A stretch of 58,401 nucleotides of DNA from an uncultured Jannaschia sp. Lineage in GTDB: Bacteria > Pseudomonadota > Alphaproteobacteria > Rhodobacterales > Rhodobacteraceae. The position numbers were made by a program, and so were the translations under genes. Positions 1-9,662 of this stretch are shown in pieces. Below the pieces are notes generated by a model, which searched no databases, was not told the DNA's origin, and was given only the letters and a program-made list of their open reading frames with translations. How positions within the stretch are numbered: the first letter of the stretch is position 1; the number at the start of each line of letters is the position of its first letter. The stretch is taken from positions 1 to 58,401 of the forward strand of contig CANLTZ010000022.1 in assembly GCA_947494145.1 (NCBI GenBank), in the 5' to 3' direction.

Positions 1-69
1 AACGGTGCAACATCAGTGCGATGGCGGGACGTTTTTCGGAAATGCTGATTCAGGTTTTCCGAAAACCGC
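1..69. repeat. Terminal redundancy of the circular plasmid
   Basis: Bases 1-69 are identical to 58333-58401. The sequence is the right-hand part of a 111-bp MITE-like element that is completed only by reading from the end of the window into its start. The IS6 element interrupted by this MITE also continues across the junction, so this is one copy seen twice and the molecule is circular. Confidence 0.85.
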
Positions 70-297
70 TTTAAACGGTGACGGGCGCGGCAGGTCCAAC
101 CTCAAAGATTCAATCCTGTCTGCACATACCGAATAATGCAATAGTCCCCCTCAAACAGACGCCTCAACTCACCAAATTTGACCCGAGGTGGATCGACGAG
201 AAGAACCTCTCAACCATGCGCATGGCTCTCCTCAGACCACATCAGTGGCGCTATGGCGAGCACGACCGCCCTCCCCCAGCCGTGCTCTCCCTGGACC
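70..297. mobile_element. MITE end, then 5' end and right terminal repeat of the IS6 element; no other gene
   Basis: The MITE ends at 71 and is followed by its TA target duplicate (72-73). Bases 74-93 on the minus strand then give the IS6 transposase N-terminus (residues PRPSPF), which reads on into K-H-H-R-F-P-R-D at 58291-58268 when the MITE and one TA are removed. The IS6 right terminal repeat lies at 132-148 and matches the left one at 57508-57524 in 15 of 17 bases. From 149 to 297 I see no gene; the forward open frames there are shadows of the nuclease gene. Confidence 0.8.
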
Positions 298-3200
298 TTA
301 GCTCAGCAACGCATCGGGCTCCGACGGCGTCAATATCAGGCCCACGATCAGCGGGTCGTGGTCCGAGGCGCCGAACGGCGTCGTGCCGTCGTAGAAGCCC
401 GCATCCGTGAACCGGCTGTTGTAGGACATCAAGTCCGGTTCGGGCGAATTGACGTGCCATTCCACGACGCCCTGGACCTGACCGTCCAGAGATTCCGTGG
501 CCATCGCATGATCCAGCGCACCGCGCTGCCCGTCGAACACGAAGCTGAACGCGTCTTCGGCGCCCACGAAGTCCTCCAACAGGTTATCGTAGCCTGCCGC
601 CTCGATGGCTTGGACCGGGTCTTCCTGGCTATAGGCGTTCAGGTCGCCGATGATCAGCACGTCCGGGTCGCCAACGCCCAACGGGTCGGTGGCCAACCAG
701 TCGGTCAACTGCGTCGCGGCCTCGGTGCGGGCGACATTCCAGTTGCCTTGGCCGTCGCCCTGGTCGGCATTCGGGTCCCCCTCTTCGACGCCGCTCGGGC
801 CCTTCGATTTGAAGTGGTTGTTGGCAATCGTCACCACGCCACCATTGTCGTCCTCGAAGGCCGCGACGACGGCGGGGCGGTTCAACTGCCGGTCGCCATC
901 ATCGAAGGTGAAGAAATCCGAGGCGACTTCGGTGACCGTGTCGGTCTTGTAGATCAAACCGTTGGTGATCGCGTCCGTCCCAATGGGCGCGCCATCACTG
1001 GTGGGGTCCACGAAGGCGTAGACATCCGCACCCAGCCGGTCGTTCAGCGCGTCCACCAGCGTCGCGATGGCGGAATCTGCGCCGAAGCCGTTATTCTCGA
1101 TTTCCTGCAGGCCGATGACGTCGCCGTCCAGCGCGACCAGCGCGTTGACCAGCTTCTCGGTTTGGCGCTCCAAATCTTCGGCCGTCGACGCCCCGCGCTC
1201 TCCCAAGGTGGTGAAGTAGTTGAGCGCGTTGAAGCTGACGACTTTCAGGTCGCCATCCACCGGCGGCGGCGTCGCCTCGCGGGCGCCTTCATTGGTGGCC
1301 GGGTCGATGGCCAGCGTGTCGGTGGGGACAACCTTGAATTCCCCGAACGAGAACGTCAGCACGCCCTCAATCGGTTCAATGATCTCCGCCCCCAGACGCG
1401 GCGCCGGGTTGCCCAAGGTGAAGTCGTCGCCCGCCGAAAGCACCCCGTCTCCGTCATCCCCGGCGGTGGTGTTGGCGATGTAGTCAAAGCTCGTCGGGTT
1501 CGACGCAGATAGCCCGTCATCCAACGTCAACCGGTTCATCGCATTGGCTGCCTGCAACGCGTCGATTTCGTCGGCTTCGGTCTGGGCGTCGAAGATTTGC
1601 GTGGGCTGGATCTGCACGCCCGAGCTGACGACCATCTCGCCGAAGCGGTCGAAGTTGAAGTTCTCGATGATCGTGAGCGGCGCGCCACTGCTGGTCACCG
1701 AGACCTGCATCCCCTCGACGGTCTCCAGATCGGTTGCCATGGTGAATGGCAGCGTCAGGCCCGCGGCTGTGGGCAGGTCGGCAAAGCCGCGCAACTCGAT
1801 CAGATCCGCCGTGATTTGGGTCAAGTCGAAGGTTTCCGACACCTCGCCTTCGGCGAAGACCACCTCGCCCACCGTCACGGTGGGTGCGGCGCCGGTGAAC
1901 ACGAAAATGCCCTCGGACGTGGCGGCGTCGGCATCCGCATCGGCATCTTCTTCTTGTAGGAAGAAGCCATTTTCCAACGTCGCCGTCACGACCGCCTCCA
2001 CGCCGACGATCTGGCCCACAAGGTCCGATTCCGCGCCGCTACCCTGCACCTCACTGATCAGCTTCATCTCGACAGGGCCGCCACCACCGCCGGTATCACC
2101 GTCGCCATTGGCCGCATCCCGCGTGGCGTCAACGGGCCCGACCCAGGTGCCGTCGGCCAGCTTTTGCAGCGACTGTCCGGCAGGCGTGCTGGATGTTTCC
2201 GACACGCCGATATCCACTGACGTGATGCCGTCCGCCGGGCCGCCCACAGCGGTGAACGCGCCTTCATAGGACAGAAATTCGGCCACCGTGCCGTCCGGCG
2301 CCACGACCGCAATGCCATCGGGAGCGCCGTTTTGCAGACCCGCCGCATCGACTGACGCCACACCGTCTTCGTTGAGCGCCCCGTCCAGCGCGATGGTCCC
2401 GTAAGGCGCGCCGTCATTGCCGTTATAGAGCACCAAGCTCCACCCATCGAGCGATGCGCCGGCCTCGCCCGCGACCTCGATGAATTCGCCCACGTCGCCG
2501 CCGGCATTGTCGTAATGCAACTCGCTGATCTCCAGCGCCTCGGCCACGCCGGTCGTCGCCTCATTGGCGGCGTCTCGCGTTGCGTCGACGGGCCCGATCC
2601 AGGTGCCGTCCTCCAGCCGCTGCAACGACTGCCCGGAAGGCGTGTCGCTGGCCTCAGAGACGCCGATATCCGTCGATGTCAGGCCAACTGCCGGCCCATC
2701 CGTCGCGGTCAGCGTCCCCTCATAGGAGATGAATTCCTGCACATCGCCCTGTGGATCAACCAGCGCGATGCCGTCTGGCGAACCGTTCTGCAGCCCCTGC
2801 GCATCCACCGATGCAAAGCCCTGCGCATTCGTCGCGCCCGCCAGGTCGATGGTGCGGTACACTTCGCCGTTCACACCATTGTACAACGCCAGCGACCAGC
2901 CAGTCAGATCGAAGCCCGCGTCCCCGGCCACTTCTATGAACTCGCCCTCATCCGCGCCGCTGTTGTCGTAGTGGACTTCGTTGATGACCAGCGGCGGGGT
3001 TTCGACCACATCCGTCACTGTGACCTGAAGGTCGGCGCTATCCGTCAGCGCACCATCGGACGCCACAACCGTCACATCATAGACATTGTCACCATCCGCA
3101 TCGCCCGGCGCCTCAAAATCCGGTGCGGCCAGGAAGGTCAGCGCACCCGCCGCGTCGATGTCGAACAAAGCAGCGTCCGCGCCCGCCAAGGTGAACGTCA

Positions 3201-3978
3201 CCGTGTCGCCGTCCACATCCGTGGCCCCGGCCAGTGTCACGGCCGTCTCGCCTTCGGCCACGGCCACCGCGCCCGCAACATTGATGACCGGCGCATCGTT
3301 GCGCCCTTCGACCGTCAGCGTCACCGTCGCCGTATCGATCGAGCCCCGGCCATCCGACACAGTGTAGGTCAACACGGTCTCGGCCACCTCGCCTTCGACC
3401 AAGGCGTCGAACGCCCCGCCCGCGTCGTAGCTGACCGTGCCGTCTGCGTTCAGCGTGGCACGTCCAACAAGGCCATCCGTATTCAGCCCGGTGATGACCA
3501 GCGCGTCGCCGTCAAAGTCGAAATCATTGTCCAGCAAGCCCGACAGCACCACACTGCTCGCCGCCGACACGGTCGCGTTGTCGTCGCGGGCCAGCACGGC
3601 GTTGTTTCCGCCGGTCAGATCGACTGTGTAGTCATCCGCCTCAAAGTAGAGCCGCTCGATCGAGCGCAAGGTGTCGACATCCCCGGCATCTTCAAGATTT
3701 TCGACCCGGAAACTCCGCCCCCGCAGCGCCGTCACCTCATAATCTTCGACCGACCCCTCATAGAATGCGGTATCCAGCCCCCGACCGCCGTCCAAGCGGT
3801 CTCGCCCGGCGCCGCCTTCCAACGTGTCGTTGCCCCAACCGGCAAAAACCACATCATTGCCTGCGCCAGCAGCTATCGTGTCGTCGCCAAAGAGACCGAA
3901 CAAGACGTCTCGGCGGTCGGTTCCCGTGAGGATATCGTCGCTGAATGTGCCGAAGTCGAAATTGGGGAAGCGTGCCAT
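298..3978 (-). CDS. ExeM/NucH-family extracellular endonuclease with RTX, cadherin-like and lamin-tail domains
   Basis: A large secreted nuclease of about 1226 residues, probably degrading extracellular DNA for phosphate or biofilm release. In order it has: RTX-like Ca-binding nonapeptides near residues 15-75 (GNDTLEGGAGRDRLDGG); cadherin/VCBS-like beta domains about 130-335; two lamin-tail domains about 335-610, each starting with (N/S)E(V/L)HYDN(S/A)G; an OB-like NucH region about 645-800; and a C-terminal endonuclease/exonuclease/phosphatase domain about 915-1220. The last carries the active-site motifs NNHFKSK, GDLNAY and SDHDPL. The ATG at 3978 is preferred over the one at 3993 because GAGGA lies at suitable distance. 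There is no Sec signal peptide, which fits type I secretion, but the RTX repeats are N-terminal rather than C-terminal. No transporter gene lies nearby. Confidence 0.88.
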   Translation of the reverse strand: MARFPNFDFGTFSDDILTGTDRRDVLFGLFGDDTIAAGAGNDVVFAGWGNDTLEGGAGRDRLDGGRGLDTAFYEGSVEDYEVTALRGRSFRVENLEDAGDVDTLRSIERLYFEADDYTVDLTGGNNAVLARDDNATVSAASSVVLSGLLDNDFDFDGDALVITGLNTDGLVGRATLNADGTVSYDAGGAFDALVEGEVAETVLTYTVSDGRGSIDTATVTLTVEGRNDAPVINVAGAVAVAEGETAVTLAGATDVDGDTVTFTLAGADAALFDIDAAGALTFLAAPDFEAPGDADGDNVYDVTVVASDGALTDSADLQVTVTDVVETPPLVINEVHYDNSGADEGEFIEVAGDAGFDLTGWSLALYNGVNGEVYRTIDLAGATNAQGFASVDAQGLQNGSPDGIALVDPQGDVQEFISYEGTLTATDGPAVGLTSTDIGVSEASDTPSGQSLQRLEDGTWIGPVDATRDAANEATTGVAEALEISELHYDNAGGDVGEFIEVAGEAGASLDGWSLVLYNGNDGAPYGTIALDGALNEDGVASVDAAGLQNGAPDGIAVVAPDGTVAEFLSYEGAFTAVGGPADGITSVDIGVSETSSTPAGQSLQKLADGTWVGPVDATRDAANGDGDTGGGGGPVEMKLISEVQGSGAESDLVGQIVGVEAVVTATLENGFFLQEEDADADADAATSEGIFVFTGAAPTVTVGEVVFAEGEVSETFDLTQITADLIELRGFADLPTAAGLTLPFTMATDLETVEGMQVSVTSSGAPLTIIENFNFDRFGEMVVSSGVQIQPTQIFDAQTEADEIDALQAANAMNRLTLDDGLSASNPTSFDYIANTTAGDDGDGVLSAGDDFTLGNPAPRLGAEIIEPIEGVLTFSFGEFKVVPTDTLAIDPATNEGAREATPPPVDGDLKVVSFNALNYFTTLGERGASTAEDLERQTEKLVNALVALDGDVIGLQEIENNGFGADSAIATLVDALNDRLGADVYAFVDPTSDGAPIGTDAITNGLIYKTDTVTEVASDFFTFDDGDRQLNRPAVVAAFEDDNGGVVTIANNHFKSKGPSGVEEGDPNADQGDGQGNWNVARTEAATQLTDWLATDPLGVGDPDVLIIGDLNAYSQEDPVQAIEAAGYDNLLEDFVGAEDAFSFVFDGQRGALDHAMATESLDGQVQGVVEWHVNSPEPDLMSYNSRFTDAGFYDGTTPFGASDHDPLIVGLILTPSEPDALLS

Positions 3979-4030
3979 GGGATCAGTCCTCAAGGTTCGA
4001 ATTTTTGGTGAATTGGGCGAAGCGCTTCAG

Positions 4031-4078
4031 CACTTATCCGTGTCAAGCGAAGCATTCGACACGCTTTCGTGATAAGTG
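4031..4078. promoter_or_regulatory. Long inverted repeat upstream of the nuclease gene
   Basis: CACTTATC (4031-4038) pairs with GATAAGTG (4071-4078), and inside it GTGTC (4040-4044) pairs with GACAC (4058-4062). It lies about 50 bp upstream of the nuclease start and could be an operator or an mRNA stem-loop. A second, odd palindrome, GATTCCGC-G-GCGGAATC, lies at 4125-4141. Function is not known. Confidence 0.4.
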
Positions 4079-4196
4079 CCGTCAGGTCATGTCACGCCGA
4101 GCAAAGACTAGGCAGCCTTCCGCCGATTCCGCGGCGGAATCTTCCGCTGGTGCGATATCACGGGCGTGCTTTTGTGGCCTGCTTCCCGATCGTGGA

Positions 4197-4506
4197 GGGA
4201 CTGCTGCATTGTTTGAATGAGACTGGGTGAATGTCAGGCTGCACATTCGGTCATACGGTGGGCTCGAACAGTCTGCCGATGAACGCGATCTCGCCTCTGA
4301 CGCCTGGTTTTCTCTGATGGATGTGGCCGCGTTTGATGGCGCGGATCGTCTCGATCCCGGTCAGGGTCGCCTTCGCCGTTCGCAAAGATCGGAAGCTTTG
4401 TCGGTCCCCGAGGCGCCGCCCCATGGCGGCATGGTCGCTTTCGATCAGATTGTTCCGCCACTTTCGGTCGATAAGCCGGATGCTATCGAAATGCGGATCG
4501 TAATGG
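4197..4506 (-). pseudogene. IS6-family transposase remnant (3' part and terminal repeat)
   Basis: The minus strand encodes the last ~85 residues of an IS6 transposase, closely matching the C-terminus of the second IS6 copy at 57561 (RKWRNNLIESDHAAM, then RSLRTAKATLTG). The end GGGACTGCTGCATTGTT at 4197 matches the terminal repeat of that copy. The upstream two thirds of the gene is missing: homology stops near 4506, where the IS630 remnant begins. It is a dead fragment and is older than the 57.5-kb copy, judging by the divergence. Confidence 0.8.
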
Positions 4507-4551
4507 CGCCTGCCTCGCTGAGCCGCGCCCCGCGCCGCTGGGGGGTCAGGG

Positions 4552-5340
4552 TCAAAAAAAGTCGCTCCCTTTTCGGGACATCGCCAAGGCGATGCCCTGC
4601 CGGGCGAGGGATCGCCACCGAGACCCGGCGCCCTGCGATCCGACGGGTGCAGCGGGACTGAGTCCGGCGTAGGCGCCGCGGATGCGGGCCGAGCCGCACC
4701 GGCTGGTCTTCGTGGACGAGACCTCCGTCAGAAACGCCCTCACACGCCTGCGGGGACGGGCGCCGCTGGGACAACGCCTGCGCGCGGACGCCCCGTTCTC
4801 GCGTTGGCGGAGGTTCGGTCGCTTACGTGGCCCCACCAGGGCCCCGGTCCCCCTCACCCTTCGCGGCGGGCCTGACCTCGAACGCGATCGTCGCGCCCTG
4901 GCTGATCGAGGGCGCTATGAACGGCGCGTTCTTCGCCGACTGGGTCGAGACGCAACTCGCCCCGAACTGGCACCGGGCACGGTCGTGATCCTAGACAATC
5001 TATCGACCCACAAGGCGACCCCCGCCGCCGAGGCACTGCGCCGCGCGGGCTTCTGGTTCGTTCGTCGGCTTGCGCGGCCTCGGCCACGACTCTTCGGGCC
5101 TACTCCCCGGACCTCAACCCCGCCTCTCGGGACATTGCTGCGAAATGCCCTGCGATCGGCGATCGAGATGGCCTTCGCCAAACTCAAGGCTCACCTCCGA
5201 CGGATCGGTGCCAGGACGGTCGACGACCTCTGAAAGGCCGTCGGCTCGATCTGCCGGACCTTCACCCCGACCAAATGCCGAAACTACCTGCAGCACTCAG
5301 GCTATGCGCCCAAATTATGATCCGGCGCTCTAAGGCAACA
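4552..5340 (+). pseudogene. IS630-family transposase remnant, multiply frameshifted
   Basis: Pieces of an IS630 DDE transposase follow one another in different frames: HRLVFVDETSV (first catalytic Asp, about 4697), RGRAPLGQRLRADAPF, then in another frame FAAGLTSNAIVAPWLIEG, then back to APGTVVILDNLSTHK (second Asp), YSPDLNP, and IEMAFAKLKAHLRRIGA with the catalytic Glu. At least three frameshifts and a ~40-bp insertion after YSPDLNP make it inactive. The N-terminal DNA-binding part is not recognisable. The 3' end reads CGCTCTA, like the TA-flanked ends of the MITE in this plasmid, so a relative of this IS could have mobilised that MITE; this last point is inference. Confidence 0.8.
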
Positions 5341-5393
5341 GTCCCGTCCATTCCAACAAAAGCGGGCACGCAATCAATCCGGGGACCAAACAG

Positions 5394-6089
5394 CTAGGGA
5401 TTTTCTGCGAGGCCGTTCAATACGTCGATTTCAGCGCGATGGTCGCGGAGATATCTCATCGCAGGGGCGTAGAACATGAGCGGCACGAGCAGCGCACCGG
5501 CAATGCCGTGGTCGAGCATTACGTTCGCCACGTCGCGCTGGTAGATCAAGAGATCATCATCGTCGGCGGTCAGCCGGATGATCCCCCGCTCCTGCGGCGG
5601 CAGGGCGCCGATGGCGTCGGCGTCCAGGCGGATTGAATCCCAGGTTCCGAAGGGTTCGCCATCGAGCATCGTCGGCTCGGATCGGTCCCGGTCGATGACG
5701 TCGTGCATTTTCCAAACGTTCAGGTAGAACCAGTCTTCGTCCCAATCGTAGGGGCCGCGCGCGGTCTTGACGTAGGACGGGATGAACTGGGCCGACGCCG
5801 GGGCGTAGGGCCGCAGGGCACGGACGAGGCTGGGGCGCAGGAGAGGAAAGCCGCCGACGGCTGCGGCTTGCATGGCACGGAAAGTCGTCTCGTCGTTGGG
5901 GTAATTCGGATCTGCTGAAAAATCGATGGGTTTGCCGGGAGTCGCTGGCTCCCCACTCCACCAGTCAATATCCTGTGTGTCGTCTTTCCGGATGTACGGC
6001 CACGAAATTTCGTTACCCGCCGCACCCGGAACGTCGCTCCGGTCATCAGGAGCTAGAAAGACATAATCATTTGTTGGGTCTTCCGCCAT
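5394..6089 (-). CDS. Hypothetical protein, presumed immunity protein for the adjacent toxin
   Basis: A soluble 231-residue acidic protein without signal peptide or membrane segment. I do not recognise the family. It starts 4 bp after the end of the nuclease-like toxin gene and is the last gene of the adaptor-toxin-third gene series, which is the usual place of an immunity protein. It is rich in Trp, Asp and Tyr (DWDEDWFYLNVWKMHDV in the middle), as many immunity proteins are. The role rests on position and has not been shown. Confidence 0.55.
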   Translation of the reverse strand: MAEDPTNDYVFLAPDDRSDVPGAAGNEISWPYIRKDDTQDIDWWSGEPATPGKPIDFSADPNYPNDETTFRAMQAAAVGGFPLLRPSLVRALRPYAPASAQFIPSYVKTARGPYDWDEDWFYLNVWKMHDVIDRDRSEPTMLDGEPFGTWDSIRLDADAIGALPPQERGIIRLTADDDDLLIYQRDVANVMLDHGIAGALLVPLMFYAPAMRYLRDHRAEIDVLNGLAENP

Positions 6090-6093
6090 CGAT

Positions 6094-8202
6094 CTACTTT
6101 CCCGTCGCGAGCGGCCATTGACCTGATTTTGGGTAAGAAATCAGGCTCGCCCGAGCTTGACTCTGCTGTGGGTGGTTGGTTCGCAGTGCCGTGGTCTGCA
6201 TTGGTCCGTGGTCCCGCACTCCAGCACAAAGGCCACAGCCAGTATTTCCCGGTTTGAATGCGTCATTGTCATTTTGGATCATGATATTGAAACTGGCAAT
6301 TTCTCCAAGGATCAGTGTGCTTCTCTGGTTTATTTCTCGTTGGATCTTGGCAACCGGCTCTTTGCAAAACACGGCCTGTCGGATTTTTCGACGAATAGCC
6401 TCTAATAACCTATCCATTTCTCGATGATAGCTTTTGGACGCGCCCGGAACCACACCCATAGTGTGCCGGGATCGGTGTGATTGAACTTCAAGATGGCACG
6501 CGCCAAACGGATGATTGGGCATTAACACGAGATTGCCCGGATCGTGAATGACATATCCCAAACGCTCAAGTTTGTTCGACCATGACAAGCCACTGACTTT
6601 TTCGATCGTCAGAAGATGGTGGTGGGTCATCGTTACGCCTTGGTGCACCGGGTGCGTGGGCGGTTGCGCCGCCTTCATTGCCTCGCCGATCCGCGCGTCG
6701 GAATAACGCCCACTTGGCGCATAGCCCGTCCGCCGCGCGCTGCCCGAACGTCCGGTGATGCCATCGCGGTCGGGCGTCCGGTTCGGGTGGCCTTTCTCCC
6801 CCAAGGCCTTGTTGCACACACGGCAAGATTCGCTGTCTTCTCCCGGATCCCGATCCTGACGGGTTTCCTGATTTGTACCGCCCCTTTCGCTGCCGTGCTG
6901 CCGGGTCATCCGCCGGCGAGCCTTCTTCGACAGATCGCCAAGCTCGATGACCATCTCCATGATCTCGTCTAGACCACCCAGCAATGTCGTAATGGCACCG
7001 GCCGCACGGCTGCCCATGTGGCCCCACTTCGCGGCTCTTCCGACAATAACCGCCATAGCCGCCGGACCCGCGCTTCCGCCACTGAAAACCGTCGCGGCCG
7101 TCACCAAGAACCCGATCACAGCACTGACGGCGATCTCGATTGCAACCACGGCGACCGAGGCGACACCAAAATTGGCCCAGTTCTGGGGTGGGATCGACCC
7201 AACGATCCCGGCCACAGCTGCCAGAAGCAACGCTGGCCCTTTCGTGTAGCCGACCACCTCGATCACCAATTGCCAAGCGTCGGCGTTGTTGCGAATGAAC
7301 GATGCCCACGCCGCTGCTTTGGCATCATTCTCGACCAAAAGCGGCAGGGTCGTGGTCACGAAATCCTCGACCCCACGGATATCTGCGGTCACGAAGGCTT
7401 CCAGAAACGAGACGATGGCGGCCATATTCTCAATGACCAAGATCGTGCCAGCATAGAACTCGCGCGCCGCTTCGGGCAAACCGGCGATCATCGCGGCAGT
7501 CCGCTGGGCGGTATCGCGCGCGCCGTCCCAGACGGCCTGGGCCGTGGCGCCGATATTGTCGGGGTGCAGGGCGGTGCCCAATTCGCCCAACGTGTTGACG
7601 ATGGCGTCCCAGGCGCGGGCCAAAATGTCGCCTATGCCGTCCAAGAAGGCCTGCTCTTCGTCGATCCACCGCCCCACGCCCGTGCGAAATCCGAACGTTG
7701 CATTGCGCGCGATCAGGTCGGCCCGTTCCAAGGCACCCGCCGCATCCCACACGGCCCAGTCGTCTGCATATTGCCCGCGCCACTTGCGCACCAGACGAGC
7801 GGTCTTGTCGATACATTGATCTTCCAAGGCCTGGACCTGAGCCTCTAAGGCCTCCTCCAGAAGAATGAACTCGACCATGCCAGGCGGCACGTCCCGTTTG
7901 GTGAATGTGCCCAGTTGCGCATATTCTTCGGCGGTTAACGGGTCGCCAGGTTCCTTGTTGAGGTCCCGGATGCTCTTGAGGCGGCCGAACGCGAATGGCT
8001 CACCGTCGACCCACAATTCGAACGGTGCCCCGGACATGGGGGTCTGCCAAGAATTGTTATAGTGGGCCCTGACACGGACCCAGCCTAGGCAATTCTCACA
8101 CTCTCGCTCGATTTGGTAGTCGTAGCGTTCGCCGGCCACGTGGATCAGCCGAGCTGATGTATCCTGCGGCAATAGCCCGGAGGGCGGCAGATCTTGCGGC
8201 AT
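6094..8202 (-). CDS. Polymorphic toxin with C-terminal AHH/HNH-like nuclease domain (T6SS-effector type)
   Basis: A 702-residue multi-domain protein. The N-terminal ~100 residues form a beta-rich domain with the Cys pair CENC, residues 100-330 are helical, and two long hydrophobic stretches (about 320-400) look like a translocation or pre-toxin region. A CRVC...HP motif follows near 465, and then a region with THHHLL (about 524), NLVLMPNH (about 556) and spaced His residues before SYHREMDRL. This is the pattern of AHH/HNH-type nuclease toxins. The ATG overlaps the stop of the DUF4123 gene (ATGA), so the two are translationally coupled. Delivery is presumably by a type VI system encoded elsewhere; no VgrG, Hcp or PAAR gene is present here. 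Confidence 0.65.
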   Translation of the reverse strand: MPQDLPPSGLLPQDTSARLIHVAGERYDYQIERECENCLGWVRVRAHYNNSWQTPMSGAPFELWVDGEPFAFGRLKSIRDLNKEPGDPLTAEEYAQLGTFTKRDVPPGMVEFILLEEALEAQVQALEDQCIDKTARLVRKWRGQYADDWAVWDAAGALERADLIARNATFGFRTGVGRWIDEEQAFLDGIGDILARAWDAIVNTLGELGTALHPDNIGATAQAVWDGARDTAQRTAAMIAGLPEAAREFYAGTILVIENMAAIVSFLEAFVTADIRGVEDFVTTTLPLLVENDAKAAAWASFIRNNADAWQLVIEVVGYTKGPALLLAAVAGIVGSIPPQNWANFGVASVAVVAIEIAVSAVIGFLVTAATVFSGGSAGPAAMAVIVGRAAKWGHMGSRAAGAITTLLGGLDEIMEMVIELGDLSKKARRRMTRQHGSERGGTNQETRQDRDPGEDSESCRVCNKALGEKGHPNRTPDRDGITGRSGSARRTGYAPSGRYSDARIGEAMKAAQPPTHPVHQGVTMTHHHLLTIEKVSGLSWSNKLERLGYVIHDPGNLVLMPNHPFGACHLEVQSHRSRHTMGVVPGASKSYHREMDRLLEAIRRKIRQAVFCKEPVAKIQREINQRSTLILGEIASFNIMIQNDNDAFKPGNTGCGLCAGVRDHGPMQTTALRTNHPQQSQARASLISYPKSGQWPLATGK

Positions 8203-9500
8203 CAGAGCGGACCTTTTTCGATCAGAGCGGCTTCGAAGCCAGCGAACTTGCTGCGGCCATCATTCTCACTGTGGAGAATGCTAACAAGCCGTCCAGTCGG
8301 ATCGCGATCTTCAAAGCCATGACCGTAGAGACCGTCCCAGGCCGCAAATTTCAAGAGGTCGCCCGCATGGGTGATGCCGAAAGGGGCGAGGCGAGCTGCC
8401 GTCAGGTGGACCGATTGTTCGACATGTTGAGAAGATTGGTCCCCAAACACCTCAGGCAGAAGACCCTGCAGGTCCCTCGCCATGGCTCTGATCGTCCGGC
8501 GCCGGACATAGGCCTTCAGAGGGGCCCGATCTCGATCAGTTAGCGCGAAGGCAGGCCGGGGCGGTGGCGGATCGCTAAGCTTCCTCGGATCCAACGCGAA
8601 CGCTGCTGCCTGACCATCGCGATCCACCGTGATGATCCGCTCAATGCGCGTGCCGTCCACCGTCTCAAACCAATGCCGCACGCGCACTTCCCAGTCGCCG
8701 ATCCCGGTCAGATAGGCATTCAGGACCTCTGGGTCGTAAAATCGAAACATCGACCACGCGCCGTCTCTGTTGCGGACGCGCAGAAACCGGCGGAGATGAT
8801 GGCGCATCTTCGCCAACCCCATCTCACTGCGAAAGAAGACCGCCGGTGCGACGTTCCAAAGCCCCAAACCGATATTGTCACTTGGCAGTTGTGTGAACAG
8901 ACGACGGGTCAGAAGGTTATCCCGTTCCAGTTCTACAATCCAAGGACCGGCGACTCCGTAGGTCTCGGTCGAGGCGCCTGCCAGAAGGCTTGCATGGGTC
9001 AAACCAGAAGTCTCCAGAACGGTCGGCAAGTCGTTAATCTTGGCACCGTCCAATACGGCATATGTCACCCAGCAACTCTTTCCAAAGAGCAAGTCCTCCA
9101 GCCGCTCGGGAACATGTCGCATGGGATAGACACCGAATTGACCATCGAGCGGCACAAGCCCTTCGAGCCGTTCCACCTCAAGAAGCTTTCGCATCACCGT
9201 AGCGCTGCCCCGGATGACCACGGCCGATTTCTGCAAAACTTCCAAGGCGATATCTTCCGATGAAAACTCATCGATCACCGCAAGATGAAACGGGCTCGCC
9301 TCCAAGATTGTCTGCAATTCGAAGAACCGTCGCGATAATTCGGTCGCGACAGTCTTCTCAAAAGCCTCTCGGTTCGGAGCCATTGCTCCAGCCAAAACAA
9401 CCTCTCCATCGGTCAGCCGCAATCGGCCAAGCCATATTTCAGAACCGGGCATCATATCCTTCAAGAACTTGCCTGAGCGTAGATAAATTCTGACTATCAT
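8202..9500 (-). CDS. DUF4123-domain adaptor/chaperone of a T6SS effector
   Basis: DUF4123 proteins load effectors onto the VgrG spike. The domain lies at about residues 130-250 (counted from the 9500 start), with the usual opening WVTYAVLDGAKI, the middle ASLLAG and the PWIVELE strand. The ~125 N-terminal and ~180 C-terminal residues are extra to the family core. The frame is open to 9581, but MIVRIYL at 9500 is the more natural start; no strong ribosome-binding site helps the choice. The gene is first in an operon with the toxin and the presumed immunity gene. Confidence 0.72.
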   Translation of the reverse strand: MIVRIYLRSGKFLKDMMPGSEIWLGRLRLTDGEVVLAGAMAPNREAFEKTVATELSRRFFELQTILEASPFHLAVIDEFSSEDIALEVLQKSAVVIRGSATVMRKLLEVERLEGLVPLDGQFGVYPMRHVPERLEDLLFGKSCWVTYAVLDGAKINDLPTVLETSGLTHASLLAGASTETYGVAGPWIVELERDNLLTRRLFTQLPSDNIGLGLWNVAPAVFFRSEMGLAKMRHHLRRFLRVRNRDGAWSMFRFYDPEVLNAYLTGIGDWEVRVRHWFETVDGTRIERIITVDRDGQAAAFALDPRKLSDPPPPRPAFALTDRDRAPLKAYVRRRTIRAMARDLQGLLPEVFGDQSSQHVEQSVHLTAARLAPFGITHAGDLLKFAAWDGLYGHGFEDRDPTGRLVSILHSENDGRSKFAGFEAALIEKGPL

Positions 9501-9662
9501 GCTTAGGTGAACGGCGCTAATTGGTCTGGGATTTGGCCTGCAAAATGTCATGTCCGGCGTTCTAGGCCGCGCTGAAGCCAAGGCTGCCGATAATTGCGGC
9601 GTGAGGTGTCGGTCATCTCACAGAATGCATTGTGCACGCCTCACCAATGGCCCTCCGGGACG

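Noticed and set aside
178-1512. Long forward open frame of 444 codons over the nuclease gene
   Set aside because: Antisense shadow in GC-rich coding sequence; the minus-strand nuclease has clear domains throughout and the forward product has none.
2515-4011. Forward open frame of 498 codons
   Set aside because: Shadow of the beta-rich N-terminal half of the nuclease.
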